Assembly: GCA_038025085.1 (NCBI GenBank)
Contig: CM076141.1
Location: 19,284,001 to 19,348,000 of the forward strand
Reading direction: 5' to 3'
Origin: Tetragonia tetragonoides
Taxonomy: Eukaryota > Streptophyta > Magnoliopsida > Caryophyllales > Aizoaceae
Length of the DNA: 64,000 nt
The notes under the pieces are model-generated. The model did no database searches, was not told the origin of the DNA, and saw nothing but the letters and a program-made list of their open reading frames with translations. Below are positions 48,172 to 59,985 of the stretch, piece by piece; within the stretch, counting starts at the first letter, position 1; every line of letters starts with the position of its first letter. The position numbers and the translations under genes were made by a program.

Positions 48172-48715
48172 GCTGGCAATACCCGACCCGACCCGAGATA
48201 ACCGATCCGATCCGTTTGATATCAGACCCGCCCGACACCCAAAATTGTATCAATTATCGATATCCGAAACCGACCCGACCCGGTCCATCCCGACACCCGA
48301 CACACCCGTTCTCCGATTTGACCCGAAACCGATAACACCCGACCGAAATTAGTCGAAATCGAAATGAACCCAAACCGGCTCTACCCAAAACCCGAACATA
48401 TCTGAATCATAAAGACATAAACAGATATGTGGTCCTTGTTATTGAAAATTTTCACATAAATTTGAGTTTTTCATATTATTTTTGACGTTATATGCTCTTA
48501 AACTTGACCTGATATGACCCGAAAACCGAACTAACCCCAATCCGACTTAACCGTGAAAATCGAACTAACCAGACCCGAGTTGACCCGTAACCCGACATCA
48601 GCGTAAACGTGAATCAATACGACCCGACCCAATCACTCTATTGACTTGAAATAACCCGAATGCGTAATGATCCGAAATCAAAAAAACCCGACCCAATCTG
48701 CCCGATAACCACCTT
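48172..48715. repeat. CCCGAC-rich degenerate repeat island, possible hAT-type remnant
   Basis: Begins CAGAGCTGGCAATACCCGAC and is built of ACCCGACCCG, CCGAAACCGA and GACCCGA variants to about 48715 in an AT-rich setting. The left edge looks like a hAT-type end. The right edge (ATAACCACCTTT) is only loosely complementary. Confidence 0.55.
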
Positions 48716-48719
48716 TATT

Positions 48720-49771
48720 CTTAATAGTAGAAGTAATTACCTTTGTCGCCTCCAAAATAAAAATAAAAAAGTAAATAACCTATGTCATAATTAGTAAACA
48801 TTATTTTTTTAGTAACGACATTAGATATTAAAACGTAAACAAACTTTCATATATATATATATAGGAACAACGGATATAACAAATTGGTGAATGTAGTTAA
48901 ATGGTCGCCACTAGAAATTAGTTATAGAACATAATTCTAAAAGTGAAGTTTGATGAAAAAAAAGTGAACAATTGTGAATCAACCTAGGTGACGTGTAAAT
49001 TGGACCGTCCTTGAACCCCAATAAGCAATAGCATACTTTAAGGCAATTAAAACATTTGAAGGAAGAAGTTTGGATGAAGTTTGAGAGGAGTTCCACTTAA
49101 ATTCCCCAAAAAGACATCCTTCCCCTCCTCCCCACCAGGCCACCATCCAAGCTACTGTTGAAGTGAAGCCGCCGGTGACGGAGAAGAAACAATGGTGAGA
49201 GAATTCATGTGTGAGTTAATATAATTTCGATTTCTTTCCATAATTTATTAATTTACTCGACTGTTTGGATTATTGTTCCTACATTGTGCTTTGTTAATGT
49301 AAGAGGTTCTAGATTGCAAAAGTGGAAAGGAAGAACCCACATGAGGGGTATTTTAGTTTCCAAAAGTGGACCACGTTTTTGAAAAGGTTAACTGTTAGAA
49401 TACCCGCTCTTTTCTAAAGACCCTAAATTGTAGATTAATTAACTTTTGGAATCATCTGGTTAAAATATCAATTGTTCCGAAAGTTTTGGGATTCTGCTCT
49501 TATTCTATTGAACCACCCTTCCATGAATGTAGAAAGTTTGACTTAAGAATGAATTCATGTATTTGTAGATCTGTGGTGTATACACATTTGGTATAAATAA
49601 TTAGTAGGATTTATCTCCATTCCCTATATATCTCCATTCTTTATATATCTCCCATGTAGTGCATGTTTAGCAGTGAAGTGTTTTGTTTTGTTTTGTTTTG
49701 TTGGGACTTTTCATGATCAGATGGTGGAATAAGCATAACAAATGATTATTGTATGAATTATTCTACCACAG
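48720..49771. other. spacer and probable leader of X2
   Basis: 49100-49195 is C-rich and ends AACAATG followed by GTGAGA, and could be a leader exon of X2, but this is unproven. A (TTTTG)5-like run lies near 49682. Confidence 0.3.
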
Positions 49772-52700
49772 TTACATTTCGATTTCGATCGTTATGAATC
49801 TTATTATGGTGTAATGGGAATAGTAAGGGAATATGATGAAGGAGGACCGCTGTTAGCAGAGGTAAGAATCCTTTTTTTTATACAAGATTATTACGGATAC
49901 AATTAGCCTTTACAATGCACCGGGTAATGTCCTATTTCCTGTTTGTTTTCTGTATATTATAAATATAAATACACTCATACAGGACCCTCTTGTGGAAGGA
50001 GTATTCGACGATCAGGTTAGAAATGATGTGTTTCACATGGAAACCTAATTTACAATTTTTGGATCTGTTTTTACTCTTGGCACAGCGATATAATTATTAT
50101 CTATGGAATTGATGAATTCAAATGTAGGTGAATGTTTTTCAGCCCCCTGATGAGGGCTTAGAGAAACCTCAAGTGGAGCCAGAAAACCATGCAATGGTAC
50201 ATGAACAACCAGATAAAACTCCCACAAATTCTTCCACCCTTATTGAAACTACTGATTGTCCACCAACACCTAAAGAAGCAAATGGTGGTACATGTAGAAA
50301 CTGATTTGTTTTTATTATGGGCCAAGAGCCCAAGACATAGAAAACAATTTGTAAAATTGCATTTGAAGATTTCTAAACTTGGTGAATTATTTCCAGCCAT
50401 CTGATTCAGCTGATGTCTTAGACAAGACGAGAGTGGAGCTAAAGAATCATGGAATGATAGATGAACATCCACCTGATAATGCTACAATCCCTCCAACCCT
50501 TGCTGGAGCTCGTGAGTGTACATCTACACAGGGAGAAAACGTTAGTGAGTTACATATATAGAAGCTGATAGAAACTGATGTGTTTTGCATATGGGCACAG
50601 CCATATATTTGGTATATGTTTTAATTACATTTTTAGATTTGTAATGCTGGTGAATGATTTACAGGCATACTACTCAGCTTTTGACTTAGACAAGCCTATC
50701 TTGGAGCTACACAACTATAGAATGGTATGTGAACATGAAGCTCAAACTCGTACAAGCCTTCCCACCCGTGTTGCAACTAAAGAAACCCCTAGTGTGATTA
50801 TTATGGGCACAACCATATAATTATAATAAAATTGCAATTGAGGATTTTTAATGTTGCTGAAAATCAATTTCAGCCATCTTTATTACTTCATGAGTTGCTG
50901 GAGCCACAAAACCATGGAACGGATCCTGAAGAACCAGCCGAAACACCTACAAACCCTTCCACCATTGATGGAAATTCTGAATGTACACCTATAGCTTAAG
51001 GGACGTCCATTGAGGTACATACAGAAAGGAGTGGTGAAGGTTCTCCTGCTAGTCGTGCTGACGAATCAGCACCTGATAATGGGACACCCACTGAGCCACA
51101 AAATGATGGGCCACAAAATGTTGTGCCAGTAACTGAGCCACAAAATGATTGGCCACAAACTGAGCCGCAAGGTCCTGTCCCTACTGTTGCTGTAGGAGAG
51201 TCAGCTGAGGTATTTAAACTAGCTAGTGTATATCTTGTCCGTGGGGTAGTATTTTTGTTCTAATAGAAGGCCGATATTACGGTAAACTTTTTATGCTGAA
51301 GTGTTATCCTTGAAACTATGGTTTAAATGCATAGGATGAAAAATATCCTTGCAAGTCAAACCCGGATATGTCAGTATATGCATACAAGGATTGGTTGTCA
51401 AAACTTTCTGTAGGCACACACGTTGAGGTACATCTGCTTTATTGATGGTTCGTTGGTTTGCCGGATAACGAGGGAAATTTAGGGGGATACAATAATTTAA
51501 AGAAGCACAAAATGATTATTCGTAACAATCATAGAATTTCAATTATACTAGCTAGTACATAAATCTGATGTGTTATATATTCATTTTCCATTGACTGTGC
51601 CTGCTAATGAAACAATAATGATTCGTTATTCCCAGATAAGTAGTGATCAACTAAAGGAAGTATATCAAGAGAGGGTGGATGAGGCCGAAGCAGAAAATGA
51701 AAAGGTACATGATTTACTTGATGTTTGTTTTTTCTTTTTAAACCTCCCGGAGAAATTTGCATTAATAGCGGGCTCATCGCAGCTGTAAGTTTATATATAT
51801 GGTGCATATTGTAAGGGCAGTAATACATACATAAACTTATTTGGGTGTAAGCTTCAGGTTTCATACAACAGTCCTTCAATACCTAGCAAATGTCAGGATA
51901 AAGAATAATATGGAATGGATTATAATAGTAAGACACGTAGTATTATCATTGATTGGAATTTGACTATTAGTTAGAAGGACTGGATTGATAAAATAATGTC
52001 AACTCATTACGTAGGATGATCATAGGTGGTTTGTTCTTGCAGACAAATGATCGAGGTGTACACAAACAGGAGGTTGTTGTTGGGTTGATATCCGACAGTC
52101 ATTACACCAGGAGTAAACGGAAGAGGGGAGAGGTAAGTTCTGCTGAGATGGAATGTGATGTTGCAGATGGTACGACAAGATCCACCCGTGGTAAAGAAGT
52201 AATGGGCTCTTTGAATGAAAAAGACAAGGTAGTGAGCCCAAACGAGGAAGGGGGTCAGTCACCCCAGAAATTAAAAGCAAAAGGTGGAGGTCAAAAAAGA
52301 AGAGAGGAAGACCAGTTCTACCTAGGCCATCACGCCATTATGTAATAAAGTCCTCGTGAATTTTTTTCTTTTGGTCATTGAATACGATGTATATTGCCTA
52401 ATTTATTTTCTGTTTGATGTAGGGATGCCCAACAGTCCGCTGTCACCCGGAGAAGGTCGTACAGCTTGTTAAAAGTCTCACCGATTTACCAAAGAGTTGG
52501 TTGGCAGATACGAGATTTGAGCACTTCTTGAATTTCGACGTTGGGACCGTCAACAGTATCCACTCCCACTGGTTAAGCAAGAGGTTTGACAAAGACACTT
52601 GCTTACTAACGTTGAGAGAGGAAGATGAACAAGGCGGTCCTAAGAAGTTGGAAATTACGCCTAATATGATTGGGTGGGTTTTTGGGATCCCGTCATCTGC

Positions 52701-55644
52701 AAACGCTAAGGGTGTCCCTGTTGCTAAAGCCACCGACCCTACGGTGTTGAGATTGAAAGAAGAGTACGGCAACAACGGTGGGATAGATCAGTTAACTGTC
52801 CAAAAGAAGTGCGCGGGTGAGCGTGAGGATAGGATGAAGTTCTTGAGGAACTTTGTTTTCTATTGCCTTGAAAACATTCTCTACCATACAACAAGCTCTT
52901 GGTTCAGCCCACAACATCTACAAGCCCTGACTCCGAATGTGCTACATAATTCGGAAGACTTCAACTGGGGTCAATATGTACTTGATTGGATGTGTGACTC
53001 CAAGAAGAAGAGGTACGAAAAAAGTTCAGGAGTATCTGGATCTGCTCTTCTCTTGACTGTAAGATTTCTATCTGAAACCCTTGGTTATTGTTGAAGTACA
53101 CTTGTGTGTCTAAGCTTCGAAAAGAATATTCCGTCGCATAAAATTCGGCCCTTGTCATTGCAGATTCTGTATACGGACAGACTAGACTATGTTAAGGGCG
53201 GATTGAGGTGGGACATGAAAAACCCAAGGATTTGGGCGTGGGATCCTAAGGAATTGGAAAAGGCAATCAAAAGGGACACTGGGCCTGATGGGAGATTTGG
53301 CTATTTACAGGTGCATCAGAGCTTTCTAATATTTTTCACAACCATGACAATTTTATGTTTTACACCTTTGTTTGTCAATTTATGTTTTACGCCTTTATTA
53401 GTCAATTCATCATATTTAAGATAACGGCCTATATGATTAGGACCTATAGTGTTTGTCAATTCATGAGTTAGGACCTTGTATAGAGTGGTTTGTGCATGAT
53501 GTTTGAGAATCGGCTGTTCATATTACACAATTATTGATCAACTCCGTTTATCGTTGTTACTAGATATTTTAATTAATCCTCTGTCTCAGATTGTTGATGG
53601 AGTGCAATATGGGTGGTCATATCCCACTGAAAGGGTAGAGGTTGAACCTGTGTTTGTCAAAACAATAAGACCAAGGTTAGTCACTATGGAAACACAAGAA
53701 ATGGAGGAGGAGGAACAAAATAGGGTACGCTGTTTAATTGTAGTGAAAATTTATGACAGGATAAACGCAGCGAAACTAATAAGCCCGGCCATGTCACGTG
53801 TGCAGGTGTTCCCGGAAAATGTAGTTCGCCTCCCAAGGGTGAGACATCCGAAAAGAGCTGCAAATTGCCCAGTTGGTGGGAAAGGGATCCGAAAAAGGAA
53901 AAATGCAGGAGAAACTAACACAGAGGAGGCTGCTGCCCCAAGAGGAGTGAATAGCGTCCACAGGGCCGTGGATGGGGAACTAAATGACGAGGAACATGGT
54001 GGAGATTGTCGTGGATGGGAGACTAGATTTGGAAGGTGCAACAAGGAGAAACTCAAGGTTGCAAACATTGAAGACAAAGGCGACCGAAGTTGTTGGGAAA
54101 CAAACTGAAGATGAGGACAAAGAAGAGCCACATAATAAGACGTTATCCAACTCTGAGGAACGTGAAAATCATGAGCAACATTCAATGGACACGGCTGCCT
54201 CTATCCGACAACAGGCCAATAACCAGGAGTCCTTGTCTGACGAGGATGTCAACGAGGACGACAGTACCCATCCTTTTCGCGATGGTGAAATGTTTTTTGA
54301 AAATAACAACCGTGTGAAGGAGTACATGACAAGGAAGCAGTCCCTCAGAAAAAGATGACGCACATTGAATGATATTTCTACATACTTTCGAATTCAGTTG
54401 CTATTCTTAAATTTTCCCTTTGTTGTAGAGATGATGTTACTCTCCTGAAGTTACAACATGTGAAAGTGTCCCGCTCACAGCTCTATAATTCTCTAATTAA
54501 TACAAAAAAAAAAGAATAAGGGCTACATTGAGGTTCAGGTAATAAAACACTCATCCAATATAGATAACTAGTATAGTACGATTTTATCTCATGCAACTGA
54601 TTTTTTAAAATTGTAGGTCGTCGAGTATCTGTCATCGTGCTTGAACCATCTAATGCAGAAATTGGACAATGGTGAGCAGCAACAGCTAGGATATATCTTT
54701 TCCCTCGTATGGATTGTAAGTTAAAGGATAATGTACTTGAAGACCAGTTGTTTACGAGTTTTACCATGTTAACGTACTGAAATATTTTTCTCTTTTTTGG
54801 TAGAATAATGTAGTTCAGGCCTACGATCAAGGGGAGGAGCGTGGCGAGGCCTTTATGAAAGCTTTTATGGAGGGAGTCACTAAAATGAGAGACTTAGTTA
54901 GTGGGACATTGAATATCAACTTTGAAGCAATCAAGCTTGTAAGTCATGAGCCTGACTTTAACTAAAAGTTCACTTTTCTGTATATTCCCCATTTCATGCA
55001 ATAATGCGTTCCTTGCAGTATTTTGCTCCTGTGGCCTGTCAAGGAAGGTGGTATTTTATACCGTATTGATAGGATTACAAATAGAGTAGAGGTGTATGAC
55101 CCATCGAAGGGGCAGGGGGTTATTTGTGACAAACCGCATTGGGTCATTCAGAGAGCATTGGTGAGTAGCATGATGATAATAGTTACAAGTGTCGTTACTT
55201 CTCAAATCTCTTACAGTCTTTTCAGTCAAAAAATATTGCAGACAGAAAGTATCGAAGAAGCTTTTGGCCTCCTATCTCCACCCGTTCATATGAAATTTGG
55301 TGCGATGCGATTTGTTCCGAAAACTTCTATGACGAATGCCAAAAAACAGAAAGACTCTGGAGTACACGTCATGTTGTTGCTTCTTGAACATTTTGGTGCT
55401 TTCGGCTTACTTGGACGGGAGTTTGTTGAGGTATCATATGACTTTCACCTTTCTCTTCTTTGTATTTTCTAATTTCAATGTAATTCGAAATAGTTGTTTA
55501 TGTAAATGATTATGTCTCCAGCATGTCGATGCAAACCGCATTCAACCAATTCGAGAAGCCTTGGCTGCTTATCTGATATGCAATACCTTGAACATGAGGT
55601 CTAGGAAAGTACTTAATAAGGCGTTAGAAGTCATCGAAGGTTAA
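49772..55644 (+). pseudogene. gene X2: paralogue of X1, frame-damaged
   Basis: Recognisable exons are 49772-49861 (90 nt), the mini-exon array 50143-51014, 52043-52341 (basic/AT-hook), 52423-53058 (globular domain, 212 codons, IHSHWLSKRFDKDTC, MIGWVFGIPSSA, FLRNFVFYCLENI), 53164-53310 (147 nt), 53590-53724, 53807-about 54355, 54429-54538, 54617-54715, 54806-54940, 55020-55160, 55240-55430 and 55522-55644. The C-terminal domain has GRWY and KDSGVHVM where a Ulp1-type protease has HW and DCG. Lesions: TAA at 50997-50999, a 2-nt insertion before the AT-hook (exon is 299 nt, not 297), a frameshift near 53990, one extra A in the A run at 54504-54513, and one extra T in the GGTGGTATTTTATAC segment near 55060. 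The globular exon itself is undamaged. Confidence 0.75.
50143..51014 (+). repeat. four diverged tandem mini-exons of ~144 nt (within X2)
   Basis: Exon-like units start at 50143, 50397, 50665 and 50874, each after a TTNCAG acceptor. They share the pattern P-S/P-D...L-(D/E)-K-P..V-E..N-H-(G/A)-M..E......T-P, for example VELKNHGMIDEHPPDN. Unit 2 is 144 nt (50397-50540, donor GTTAGT). Unit 3 has lost its donor (CCTAGT). Unit 4 is 141 nt and contains TAA at 50997. The intervening introns also resemble each other (GAAACTGAT.TGTTTT, TTATGGGC.CA), so exon and intron were duplicated together. Confidence 0.75.
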
Positions 55645-55667
55645 TTTGCAAAAACACGAAACATTCA

Positions 55668-55668
55668 C

Positions 55669-55700
<32 letters not shown>
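55668..55700. repeat. (TA)n microsatellite
   Basis: About 16 TA units just after the X2 stop codon. Confidence 0.95.
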
Positions 55701-55703
<3 letters not shown>

Positions 55704-57218
55704 TCGTACTGTACAGAACTATGTAATATTTTGTTGCCAAATCTGATTTGAGTGAATTTGGTTGTTCCCTCATTAAACATTTCTATCATGTTTATTGTGT
55801 AAATTGACACACTTTTGCAATTGGTATTGAGAGGAGATATTTTAGTGACATGCATTTTGTTAGGGCCCTACTGTACCTAGGGACTCCTTTCTTTCAGCTC
55901 ATGATGCGTTGTTCCTATGAAAATGGTCAAACAAGAACAAACTAAAGGCTTTAAACAGAATAATCGTGTGAATGTAGTTAGAATTTGGAGCTTTTTTCTA
56001 CAGTAATTAAGCAAACTCCAACATCCTTGTCCCCTTATATTTCCCTAATGTTCAAATCTTTTTCTCTCTCATCCGAACATTGCACTAAATGCACTACACT
56101 TCTTTGTCTTTGCTCTTCATTTTCTCTCTCTAAAATATCGCTCCCTCTCTCCCTCCTCTCACATTCTCTCCTCTACATCAAAGCAAGAACAATGGATGCT
56201 TAGGATTTTCGCTCATCGAAATCGATATCCAAAGGCACAATCAGAAATCTGGGTTGCCCTTCTCCCTAACGGCACACGATTAGGGTTTGTGTTCTATTTA
56301 CTTATTTATTTTGGCTGTAAAGTACTAATAATATTGGTTGAAGCTCGAATTCGTTTATAAATTGGAAGCAATTATGTCATTTGATGTGTCCCTTCTCTCT
56401 CAATATCTTGTATGTTGGGTTGATGCTGATTAATAAACCGTTGCTTGAATGAAAATTTTGATTATTGTGTCCTTTTGTATTGTGTGCCTCCTTAGTTCAT
56501 TTATATGGCTGTGTATTTTTGAATAACATGAAATGGCTATGCAAATGACTTGGGTTTTGTGGCATTATACAGTATGTGATATGGGTTGCTATATGCTCAG
56601 GAGAGAGCATATGGCTCCCATTCTCCTTCCCAACATGCTATCTTTACATCTAGTTGTATTTTATTAGTTTTCCTTCTGTGTTTCATGAAATTCCTTTCTT
56701 GCTCTGAATATTACCCAGAAAGTTAGTTAGTGGCAGAAAGTTGGTTAGTGGATTAATCGTTTTCTAAAGTATCAAGAACCACTGGAACTTGTGTGGGTAC
56801 TCCTAGTTTTCAGATGCTCGGATTGTTTGGGAGGGCCACATAAGTGGGTTATTCTATTTGGAATCAGATACCGCTGGAGCTGCTATGGTAGTCCTATGCA
56901 ATATATGCACATTTGTAATGGTTTGTGCATTCTTATCGATTTCCCTTTGCCAATAGCTGTCATAGAAGCTATGACTATTTCAATTTTATGTGAATCATTT
57001 ATTCATTTTCATCCATCTCTTTGTCTTCCCCTCATCCTTTTTTCTACCCCTGCAAATCTTGTGTTATATAATGTTAAAATGACTGATGATTAATTGATCC
57101 TCTGCTATTTTCTTAACAGGTTTCATTTCTTGAGCTTGGTTGTGGCGATGTGAAAAGAGGAAGAGCTTTAAATTTGTGAGTTGGTTACTTGTTAGTGAAC
57201 GTATATAGAAAAAACAAA
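55701..57218. other. spacer and likely leader/leader intron of the next F-box gene
   Basis: 56085-56190 is CT-rich (TCTCTCTCTAAAATATCGCTC), like a plant 5' untranslated leader. A splice-acceptor-like TTCTTAACAG lies at 57110-57119. A leader intron of about 0.8 kb (56285-57119) is plausible. No other gene seen. Confidence 0.35.
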
Positions 57219-58516
57219 ATGGAATGTAGAAACAGGATAAATATCCCCAATAATTGTGTGTGCACCTTGCCCGACGAGTTAATCACTGAAATATTGCTCT
57301 GATTGCCAGTTAAATCACTGGGTCGATCTCAGTTAGTTTGCAAAAATTGGCATTCCTTAATCTCAAACCCTTTATTTCGAAAAAGCCTTCTCAATTTGTC
57401 AATTTGTAAACCACTCTCATCATCATCTCTCCTTGGATATGATGATGACAAAGGTTTGATATCCCTCACTGTCAAACACGCCAACAACAATGGCGTCATT
57501 AGTAGTACCTTCGATAAAAGTAGCTTCATTCCTGTGGAACACTCTTACCTTTGTGAGCCTCAGGGCTCATGTCATGGACTGATATGCTTTAAAAACAACC
57601 ACTTAAGTGAAATCATGGTTTTGAACCCGGTCACCAAGCAACACCGGGTACTTGTGTTCTCCGGTTATGTACTTGGTCAATGCAGTCGCGTATTTGGGTT
57701 TGGCTTTGTTCCCTCAGTTTTTGACTACAAACTTCTGTTGCTAAAATACGACACAAGGTCTGGACAAACCAAGAAGCATCAAGTTTTTGTGTCGTCATTG
57801 AAGAGTGATAATAATGAGTGGAGGGAATTAGATAAGAGTAGTTTTCAAGAAGCTTTTCATCATCACTATCCTTCATATGATCCATCAACGAGTGTTAGCT
57901 TCAGAGAGGCTCTGTATTGGATTGTTGATCCTGAAAAATATGAAGGTAATCCAAGTTTGTCTTTAGTTAAGTTTGATCTGGTTCAAGAAGTATTTGAAAG
58001 GTATCAAATCTGAAACAGATAAATGATCATAATACTAATCAGAGAGAGGTATATCATTATATGGAAGCATCACTTGGGATCATAGGGCATGACAGTCTTG
58101 CTATTTTCCATCTAGTATCCGATCAACCCGCTACGCATCTGTATATAGATATGTTGAATTTAGAATAATGTGGTAAATGGGATTGTTGGAAGTTGTTGTA
58201 TAAGGTTAAATTGGAGACAAGTTATTTGGATTTGGGTATGCGTGTTAGAAAATTGATGAGGCTTAGGTCTCAATGCATTCAATAGGGTCAGCGTTATGAA
58301 TTACTCGGGTTTTTGCCTAATTGCAATGTCTTGGTACGTGTATTGCTAACTAATACACGCAGACGGGGAGAAGATTGGCACCGTTTTTTGTTGATTGTTG
58401 TTGATCCAAGTAAAGACCCGCCTACATTTCATTTCCCTGATGCAGAACGTGCATGCCACGAAATAAAGAATGTTGTAAGTTATGTTCCAAGTTTAATTTC
58501 TCCTTGTAATGTCTGA
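57219..58516 (+). pseudogene. F-box protein with F-box-associated domain (LPVKSL type), degraded
   Basis: The ATG at 57219 starts a frame whose F-box reads LPDELITEILL, then TGA (57300-57302), then LPVKSLGRSQLVCKNWHSLI. The family motif ILLRLPVKSL shows that the Arg codon CGA has become TGA. The frame then runs through an F-box-associated region (GLICF, LNPVTKQHR, FGFGFVPS, DYKLLLLKYD) to a frameshift near 58008. Recognisable protein continues in another frame (LGIIGHDSLAIFHLVSDQPA) with a TAA and a TAG, ending YVPSLISPCNV at 58516. This is a different F-box subfamily from the Sel1-like cluster and is unrelated to it by sequence. Confidence 0.88.
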
Positions 58517-59085
58517 TGACTCAAGACATATTCTAAATACGTTTATCTGTTGTATTGAAAGTTTGCTTAGACCTATCATATGGCGAAGAAGCAGCAGGTT
58601 CCTTACTTTTGCTGTTCGTATTACTTTGACCATCTCCTGTATGTCAGATAGGCTATGTAAACGTAATCAGTTTTGTTGGCCACCCCTTGATGTTGAAGAG
58701 TTGAAGAGTTTCCTAATGCAACTATGGAGGAGCTATTTAGGATGTGTAGGATATCATAAACATCTGTAAAATGGTTAAGGAACCGAGTTATATTTGGAAT
58801 GTGCCTTCCCTGGTTGTGGTGTGAATTTTTTGTCTCCTGTAAGTTGTAACTCCCTCCTTATATGAGGATTACTAGAGGATTATGGATTATGTAAGATGAT
58901 GAGACTCACTAATCGTAAGGGTGTCCTCTTTTGCATTTACTCACCTATTGTGCTCCTTAAAGCAATGCTCCTGTGTGCTGTTTTTGTGTGAGCATTTGCA
59001 AGGAGTTTGATTGTTCAAATGGAGTCTGTGTTCAAGATGATATTATTCCCATTGTGCCATGGGCAAATCTTGACGCCTTCTTTCA
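58517..59085. other. spacer
   Basis: No gene recognised. Confidence 0.35.
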
Positions 59086-59089
59086 GCAC

Positions 59090-59355
59090 CATCAGCTATG
59101 CATGTAATGCTCATCTTGCCATCTTCCCTTTTTCATGCAATAATGTGTCGCTTGTAGGGAGGGAGGAAGGTGGTAGCTATACCTTATCGATAGGGCTTCA
59201 AACAGAGTAGTTTATGTATATCGTGTAACATTTTACACACTTTTGTAATGCTATTGACATGAGTAATTTTTATGACACTTTTGTAATACATTTTGTGATG
59301 CATTGTTCCTAAGAAAATTGTCATAAATAAAATAAGGCTTTACGTATAAGTATAG
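59090..59355 (+). pseudogene. 3' scrap of a third X-type gene
   Basis: 59130-59215 (CATGCAATAATG..., GGAAGGTGGTA, TACCTTATCGATAGG, AACAGAGTAG) aligns with the start of the Ulp1-like exon of X2 near 54995-55095. Immediately after, 59226-59345 aligns with the X2 3' flank 55795-55955 (CACACTTTTG, GATGC.TTGTTCCTA.GAAAA.TGTCA, AAGGCTTTA). The intervening exons have been deleted. Confidence 0.65.
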
Positions 59356-59645
59356 AACAAGGGTGTCAAATCTGTCAATACTTAACACTGCCTTCAATGA
59401 GGTTTTATAAATTCATACAGAATTGCATATGGTTTCCATTCAAAATTCAATACAGCAAACCAAAAATTATTGGGCTTATCAACAGCCTAAGACAAAACAT
59501 AATAGTAATACATGAGTTTTCGATACATAAGTTTTTGATACATAACATACAACGACGTCGATGCTTGCGGAACCCTACCTACTTAGTAGAAGCAAGGTTC
59601 AGTTCCTTTTATCCACTTGAATTTTCTCCTTGAGCTTCGCAATTT

Positions 59646-59985
59646 TCACATTACACTTCCTAATCTGTCGCTCGTAGCTTGAATCAAGGTATCTCTAACA
59701 GCAAGAGTATCTCTCATCTCAAGCATCTCATCTCTCATTAAAGGAAGAAGTTTGGATGAAGTTTCACATAATGGATCATCATACCACGAGAATTGGCTAC
59801 AAGGGTTACTTCTAGGACATGTTTGGAACCGCCTTCCGCAATTTTCATCGGTGCCAGCAGTTAGTAAATCCATTTCAAAGCCACACTTGCACAATTCAGG
59901 TCCCTTCAGCCTTCTTCCAACTGAAATCCACTTTTTTATGCTGCGGAACTTGTTGAAACCACATGACCCTCCCTTACCCTATAAC
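59646..59985 (-). CDS. zf-GRF domain protein with C-terminal helix (partial)
   Basis: A minus-strand frame is open from about 59985. It reads FNKFRSIKKWISVGRRLKGP and then a zf-GRF domain: LCKCGFEMDLLTAGTDENCG, GRRFQTCPRSNPCSQFSWYD. The spaced Cys residues and the NxGRRF motif are the family signature. A charged, heptad-like segment follows (LMRDEMLEMRDTLAVRDTLI) and the frame stops at 59646. zf-GRF domains bind nucleic acid in topoisomerases and nucleases; the small plant proteins of this kind have no assigned role. An ATAG precedes the frame, so it may be the last exon of a gene whose first exon was not identified. Confidence 0.6.

Noticed and set aside
53751..54185. 144-codon minus-strand frame in X2
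   Set aside because: Antisense of a well-supported X2 exon.
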